A stretch of 64,000 nucleotides of DNA from Enoplolaimus lenunculus (taxonomy: Eukaryota > Nematoda > Enoplea > Enoplida > Thoracostomopsidae), in contig JASANG010000398.1 in NCBI GenBank assembly GCA_030248215.1, positions 62,001 through 126,000 on the forward strand, in the 5' to 3' direction. The notes beneath the pieces are model-generated. The model was not told where the DNA came from, ran no database searches, and saw only the letters and a list, made by a program, of their open reading frames with translations. Shown here piece after piece: positions 57,141 through 64,000 of the stretch (position 1 is the first letter of the stretch; each line of letters begins with the position of its first letter). The position numbers were made by a program, and so were the translations under genes.

Positions 57141-58903
57141 TTACGAGCACACGCATTGTTGTGCACCTTCGAGCGACCGTTTTTTGCCAATTATGAAATT
57201 TTTAATCGTTCTACAGCCTGCATCCGCTGTGTTAAAGTTTGTGTAGTCTTGTGCACTGGCGTCCTGCGTGGTTGTTTTTATTTTTTTCTCTAACGGTTTT
57301 GCTTTAACAAGGCGAGATGAGTTCTGGAATTTTCGGCTGAGTAAAAATACCATTGATAAAAGTTTTCCCTAGTGTATTGAGTTAAGGTAGCCGCCGGTAC
57401 AATACTGAAAATTGTTCTATTTTACACTCGACTTGTTTAAATAGTCGTGGGTCTTCTGCTTTTGGTGCTGAACCCCTTTCTCTGGAAAGAGTGGACTGGA
57501 CAATTCCGAGAAATGGCAAGTTTACGAATTTGCTCGGGTAGTCAAAATACAAAAATTCGAAAATTCTGTAGAATTTAATGGTCAGTTTTGTGTTAAGACA
57601 TTGGGGCAGAAGTCACAACACCTAAAATTTTGAATTTTTGTGCGATTGAAAGGCCAATTTTGTTGATAAAAATTAAGAAATGTAGACCAAACATTAGTTT
57701 TTGAGTAAACCTAACCTAGCTGCGTGCGAGAAAATTGCTTTAAATATTTATTGTGCTAGTCATAACATCAAAATTGATAGTTTTCTTGTCATTCAAGTTT
57801 ACTACGGAATTTGAGGAAACAAAACGACCTTTCGACTACTCACCTATAAAAGTAGTATAAAATTTAATGGGGGGGGGGATTTTGTGAAGTTGAAATGGTG
57901 CGCATCGTGTTTATTGTAAATTCTGTAATGTGAAAAGATTTTAATGGCTTAATGTGTTTTTAAGAGGAGTTTGACCGTTTGAATTGTGTGCGGCATATGT
58001 AGTTTTAAAGCGCGTGTTAGCTTGCTGTGATCTAAGTAAGTCACGGATACTGCGATACAAACACTGAAAAGGTGGCCTGAACTTTTATTTGTGTTTTATT
58101 TTGCTGAACTTGAGCGTGGAACATTATTGTGCCAACCGTGTTAGGGTGCATAACTACCTATTGAGCATTTCGCTAATAGCAACACGTAATTGTGAATAAA
58201 ATAGAGTATTATTGGTAACGCACGGAAGACGTTTTGCGGGGTACTTTCTGGCTATATTTTGAAACTATTTGGAAAGCGCTCCGTAGCGTAAACCGTGTAG
58301 TGTTACAAAGTGACAAACTCAGGTCCATCCTCAGGCACATTTTTGTCGTACGGGATGACAACATATCGCACCAAATCAACAATTGACGGAAACGTTTGTG
58401 CATTAACACGAAAAATGCCGTCCGAATGTAGTGACGCATTTTTTCAAGTAATGTAGCAAAATTTTAACTTTTCCGTGATACTGTTTAGGGAACAGACTCA
58501 GGATATCACTGAAATTATTCGAGTTTTGTTTCAACAAAGGGCTGTGCAATTTCAATCAGCTTTGTTGCTTTATCAGATAAACTGTCAGTGACCTGAGGAT
58601 GTCACCAGCTTTTACTTCAAATTCTAATGCATTTTCAAGAATTTGAGGCACAACACCTTCGTGCACCAAGTAATACTTGCGAGCCATTTAGTTAACGCTT
58701 TTGACAAGATGCAAGGTAGCTTTGATGAGTCGCTTCAAAAACTTTTGATTTTTAGCAAAAGTTTTCTTTTTTTCTAAGCTTATTGACTTTTTGGCAAGCC
58801 TACGCAAGAGAGGTTTGAACTTTTGAAAAAAATTGACGTCAGACGACAGCGGTAAATCTCCAAATAAAACGTTAAATGCTAATTCTGTTACAGTTTTGAT
58901 CAA
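57141..58903 (-). pseudogene. Coding-like blocks on the - strand, possibly virus-like fossil
   Basis: A small basic frame (58903-58688) with a GDLPLSSDVNFFQKFKPLLR part followed by a Lys-rich stretch is followed at once by another frame starting MARKYYLVHEGVVPQILENA (from 58684). This pair recalls, weakly, small adjacent genes of Polinton/adintovirus-like elements. The blocks are short and broken, and no polymerase, integrase, ATPase or capsid core was recognised, so family and extent stay open. Confidence 0.25.
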
Positions 58904-59929
58904 GGAACTAAAATACCAATAAACCTTTCAATCTTGCCTTACTTATCAAATTCAGCAAAACTTCCAAATTGTTTGTTATTTTTAAGAAGTTCGGACATAT
59001 TTTTAACAATGTGAACTTTCTGGAAATTCCAAATGCTTATAATAACCAAAATCTTCAAATGTATTCACACTTTAATTTAAGGCAAAAAATTGTTTGTTTC
59101 AGCTCACTGGGAAGGGAAGCTCGGAGCTTCAATAGAGGGTGATTGAAAGGGCATGAATTTACCCACAAAAACTCAAAAGGCACCTCACTGATAGCCCGTT
59201 CAAAGTGTCTATGAAAATTTTCGCCTTAGTTGGGTAAACACTTTGGAATAGCGAAATAACTACAATGTTCCTATAGTGACTGTAGATTGTGAACAATCGC
59301 ATGCACTCAATTGAATTGATGACTTCGTGCTGGAGGTCATCGAAAATCAGACAGTTATTACCGTTTTCCAGTATTCCTCGTCGTCTATTATGTCAGTGGG
59401 TAACCCCTTGTAAAACGTAACATTACTCAAAGTGTGTTCAAATTTTTCGTAAATTGGTTGATATACTTCAAAACAGAATAATCAATTTCGAGTCGCTTAA
59501 CAAAGAATGAAATATTTGTAGTGTACATTTATTAACATGCATACGTACAATATATACACATAATTCCATAAAACATTTATTTTTAATGACAGCAAATGTA
59601 AGTAAGCTTAAAAGCGAGTTTCTTGTCGCCGCCTCCACCCACGCACCTCCAAGGGAAAGGAAGGAAGGTGAGGGACTAAATGATTCATCTGGAGTAGACT
59701 GGCGTTAGGTTGCCTCGTTACCCTTAGTGCATATCAAAGGTTCTGTGAGACGGTCAAACACCCAGATCAAAGCGTTTTCAGAGCGGCGAAATCCGTTGTT
59801 CGCTATGTCATAATGTCCATTCATTCGAAGCGCAGAGCTAAAATGAATAACGAACCCTTGGCCCCAGTGTCACAGAAATGAGAGCAGGTGAAAATAATAC
59901 TTACTTAAGACTGATCTCCTGGCGATGGC
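58904..59929. other. Mostly unassigned; one coding-like block on the - strand
   Basis: Near 59850-59720 the - strand reads SSALRMNGHYDIANNGFRRS and then a plausible WVFDRLTEPL stretch. It has no match that I know. The rest shows nothing. Confidence 0.25.
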
Positions 59930-60915
59930 TTAGCTGATCCCGGCAAACCTTTGGCAAAAGCTGAAATGATAAATTTCACTAGTGTATTTGAATCGTACGG
60001 TCAATTTCGTTGTGACGAATGATCCTTCACCGATGTGTGCAGTGTTAAGTATGACTGCCGTCATATTGAGGATGTGTACAGCTTTTGAGTTCGTGTTGTC
60101 TTGAATTGCAAACCCCAGCAAAGCTGTTTGTGTATAGTAATATGAGAAATCTCTCGATGACAAATTAAACAACAAGCAGGAAGCACGACGACGTTGAAGA
60201 ATGATTTCGTAAACCAGAAAAGTGACTAATATAGTCTACTTGCTCCAGAATATTGTTTATTAACAATATCCTAATTTTACGTAATCCGATAAGAAAGTCC
60301 TAAGACATGTACAAGAAAACACAACAACCAAACCCGGAAGAGGACGAATATGTGACGTGTTTTGTTAATTCTGAGAATTTCGGTTAGATCACAGGATAAG
60401 TACCTATTATTCCGGAAATAAAACCCAGATATCAGGTCATTTGCTCGACAGTGCAAGTAACATTTTGCCACCAAAAGCAATCTGAGCATGTTTGCTCGAA
60501 AATAAAGCTACTTAGTAAATATTTTTGCAATTATTTAAGAGGTCAATGCTAAATATAACCTGATTAAACTAAAAAATTTGTACCACCAGCGCTATAGAAA
60601 GAGCAGAAGTGCTACACCAAAATGCCAGTTGCTCGCGCATTTTTTGAATTTTCTGACTCTGCAAGAGAAGTACTGATTCTAAATATCACCAATTTGTAAG
60701 TTGGTAGTTTTTTATCTACCCAAAATACTGCTATGGTCGTATGACGGCCCTCCCTAACCCCACTTTAGTGTTGCTTGTGCAGCATAGACCAATATACCAA
60801 ATCAAACATTTGTAAATCATAACAGGATAGCGTATTAGGAATCGAGGATCTTACACAAACACTCAGTACTCACTCAAAAGAGGTTGAGATAGCCTACTGG
60901 TTTTTCTACTCTACG

Positions 60916-61570
60916 CTATACTCTAAAACGCTTGCGATGCCAACAACCGAGCACACTTACAGTCAAAGTAGGTAGATACACTACAAAAAGGTTTACAGAA
61001 ATAAAATTTGAAGTCAAAAAGATTTGCAAACAAACCAAATCAAAAATGCTAATCGTTCGAGATTTTTCAAAAAATATAATTACTGTTTTGAAGCGGACTT
61101 CCATTGTCTCTTGCGTGGAATCTTTGCAATTTGGGCATGTTTTATACCCGGTGAAGTCAACATCAACATGACCCGCAGCGTTTTCATTCCTGCCAATGTC
61201 CTCATTCAAATCAACATTTTCAAACCACCTTCACAAGATTCATTTTCATTATGCCCAGGATTTTCGTGACCCATTCCTTCAAAATCAACGTGTGGGTTAG
61301 ATTCATTCATTTATCGTCGAGCAATAGAACCATCGTAGATTGCGATTGCATGCAAATTTATAATTAGTAGTTGGGACTTTAATCAGGTAGAAAATGCATT
61401 TTTAACTTCTTTCGTAACCAAATCGCAAATTGACTCCACAGAAATGGCAACATTTGATTGGCCGCTCTTCCGGTGTTGCATTTCTGATGTTGCCGCTCAG
61501 ACATCGATTGCATGCTTGGCTGGCGACTCTGCGCAAAGCCGCTTGTGTTTATTACGGCTGCTGGCTGAAG
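60916..61570 (-). pseudogene. Cys-rich coding-like blocks, unrecognised
   Basis: On the - strand, 61560-61405 reads QACNRCLSGNIRNATPEERP then IKCCHFCGVNLRFGYERS, two Cys pairs that would fit a zinc ribbon. Further on, 61310-61085 gives an acidic stretch and YKTCPNCKDSTQETMEVRF. The pieces are in more than one frame or exon. They may be the N-terminal part of a transposon-encoded DNA-binding protein; I cannot name it. Confidence 0.3.
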
Positions 61571-64000
61571 CGATTCACAAAAATGGTTAAGTGTGCTAGC
61601 TAAACACTAAAGGTGTTACTATGGCGTTATTATAGCGAATGCTTTCATTATAACAAAAAGCAAACCGTCCAATAATGGTTCAAATTAAAACAATATGTTT
61701 TCGAAGAGATGATATACCTTTTAAGCACCCATGAAAGAAAGTGAAACTTTTAGAGAACGTGATGCGATTAGAAAATACTTTGCCACATAGTCACTAAGAA
61801 TACTTATGCAAATCAATTCTTAACCCATCGTGGTGGTGCTAACAATTAATGGTTTTGCCTTCGCGAACAAACACAATTTCCACATCACTATCGCCACTGC
61901 AGTGAAAATATCACCGTTTGACCATCATACATGTCGCACCGTGCCGGCACAACTCGAACAGGGTTGTAAAGGCTACCACATAGCGTTACAATCAAAAGTT
62001 TTAGCTAAAAAGTGCATTGGCAGAGTTAATAACCGCCACTTTGTTGAAAATTTTCCAGCAAAGTTAATAAAATAATAAATATATCATCCTAACTTAAGAA
62101 GTGGCTAAAAATTCGTAATTCTCACAATTGAGAGCAGACAAATTTTTTCTTTCCAAAAATTTATCTCGTTCACTTCGCAATCGCGGACACGGTAAGGGTG
62201 TGTTGTCCAACCGACAACACGTATTATCAACCATTATAATATTAAAATATTATTGCGAATAATATTTGCTTATCAAGCATTCAGTTACCACTGTAAGAAT
62301 AAATTGAAAAGCGAGCTAAGTTTTTTAATACAAAGCAACTTTCAAACATTTTTAAGACTGAAACTAGCAACAATAAAAATTTAATGCCGTGAAGCTGCTT
62401 TTATATGGAACAGTTGTTGAATAAGTAACATGGATTCGCAGGTTTTGATAAAAATACCATACCGTGCGTGCTTATTTTTAGCAAAACCAGAAAATCCAGG
62501 TTACTGATTCAACAACTCTTTCGCACATGTCTATTTTTAGCATTGGAAGTGAAAAACAAAATAATTAAGCTGACGCCTTTTTAATAACGTCTCACACACA
62601 AACCAAAATATTTAGCCCTTCGCCCTGCATTGAACAAAACATCACGCCACATTAGCCTAAACAAACATTGTTATCGGTAATTCAATTTAAAAATTTTAGC
62701 AAAAATACTTAGTTTTCAAATACTCTAAATTGCAACTAAGGCAGACGATAAGAATATAGGATACACGAGTAAACCCGCGGTGGTGCGTTGAGTTTAACGG
62801 AAACGCGCGGTTCGTAAAAACTTAAGATTTTCATTTTTTCAAAGAACTTCGTGTATGTTAGGAAGTGTGCCTTAGCCTAGTAATAATTCACTTATTTTTT
62901 ATTTGGTTATGTTTTTAAAAACGCTATCGTAGAATTATTCTAATTTTTTGTTGCATTTTAGGAGCCTATCAAAAGACTGTTAGAGCATAAATCGTAGCAT
63001 TCAAAAGCTAACACAACTTAACTAAGACTACCGCTTCAACGCCGGAATGAGAAAATCGCACCGTTAAAAGGCAATAACAGAGAGGAAACTTAGCATAGAA
63101 TGCCTATGGGTGTGTAACATGTAACAAGGTGCTTCCTGAAAATATTTAGCAGGATACGTCGGTAACCAAGCATTTTCATTAATATCCAATAGCTATGTCG
63201 CCCACGTGCTGAATTGTTGGAAATTAATACACATAAAAGTATAGCAATCTTATTGTCAAAAACTTCGATTTACGTTAAATCAGATAATTTCTAAACAAAC
63301 ACTCTCCAGCTATTGCAAAATATGAGACATCTTGCCTCATCTAAGACAGCTTTCAACTATAGTTCAACATTTGCCAAAATCAAAGTGTAAAAACAAAAAT
63401 GTAACTTAAATATTTCAACTTGCAATATGTAATTGTAAAGAAAATGTCACGGACGATATACAAAAATAAAGTTTAGCTATTGCAAAAGCTCAGGGCTAAT
63501 ATGACGTGGCGTACCGATCGGTAAAATCTTAGTCTTATATAGTAAAAGCCGAAACTGTATGGGTCAAAATTTTTAGCTCGGAGAAATTGAGTTTAAGGTA
63601 TTGGGTGCACAAGCTAAAACAAAACGAATACGTATAGATCAGGTTTATAACTTGATAAATTTTAAACTCACATCAACTAAGTTTACAACGCTCAGTTTAA
63701 GTACATTTATGTGCTCAAGATAAAACAAAGCGGTCCATGTATAGGTCAGGAGCGAACCGGGCTTCTTCGGGACTGTTATGGACTAAAACTAAGTTTCGGT
63801 CAGGTATTTGGCTTACCATTAGGCTTAGACGTATTACTGTCTCATCCCCATTCTATATATGGACAAGCATGTTTAGAGCGCTCTGATTGGTGTATTAAAG
63901 AGAAAGAAAATATCTATATGTAATATGTCCAAATGCCTTAAATTCCAAATTATCAGTTAGAAATTACTTTCAACTGGCAATTCAAAGGAACCATCGTCAT
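61571..64000. other. Right end of the window, no supported gene
   Basis: About 2.4 kb of AT-rich sequence. The + frames 61830-62075 and 63711-63923 lack recognisable motifs or splice context. No NBEAL-type PH, BEACH or WD40 coding block was seen on the + strand. Confidence 0.5.

Overview
The window is animal nuclear DNA: AT-rich, with spliced genes, GT-AG introns, no bacterial-style gene packing, and many kinds of DNA transposon. The organism looks like an invertebrate, but I cannot place it in a phylum from the sequence alone.

Two host genes lie head to tail on the + strand. At the left edge is the 3' part of a mitochondrial class I peptide-chain release factor (MTRF1/MTRF1L type), positions 1-1308, in two exons with the GGQ loop. 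From 2384 onward runs a very large gene for a neurobeachin-like BEACH protein (NBEAL1/NBEAL2 type). I could chain 36 exons in phase (5415 coding bases, 1805 codons, ending at 41636). They cover the N-terminal armadillo-like region, the concanavalin A/LamG-like domain, a second helical region and a long polar linker. The PH, BEACH and WD40 parts that end this family are not in the window, so the last intron would be at least 22 kb long.

The introns hold most of the interest. Intron 13 (9331-14649) contains a 3-kb array of an 18-bp unit with a 0.93-kb higher-order duplication, and a fold-back element. Intron 26 (22762-29080) carries a 5-kb DNA transposon (A, 23980-28949), itself hit by a 0.92-kb fold-back element. 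Intron 35 (36339-41516) carries a second transposon (B, 36469-40507). The sequence after exon 36 carries a third (C, 48574-53068). All three encode distantly related transposases of one superfamily (candidate acidic triad around D-x-C-x-GQN and H-x-x-M-x-x-D), all lie antisense to the host gene, and all have repeated short motifs near their ends. B starts with a PWWP chromatin-reader-like domain. C is nearly intact, with two in-frame stops. Smaller elements include a hAT remnant with a hAT C-terminal domain, hAT-type MITEs with 8-bp target duplications, and two copies of a CG-rich TA-flanked MITE.

The right third (41.6-64 kb) has no recognised host exon. It holds nested MITEs, a weak virus-like (Polinton-type) fossil at 43.7-44.2 kb, tandem repeats, transposon C, a head-to-head pair made of a mucin-like membrane protein gene (-) and a CDC7-like protein kinase gene (+) at 53.4-56.4 kb, and decayed coding-like blocks on the - strand from 57 to 61.6 kb. 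No rRNA, convincing tRNA gene or CRISPR array was seen.
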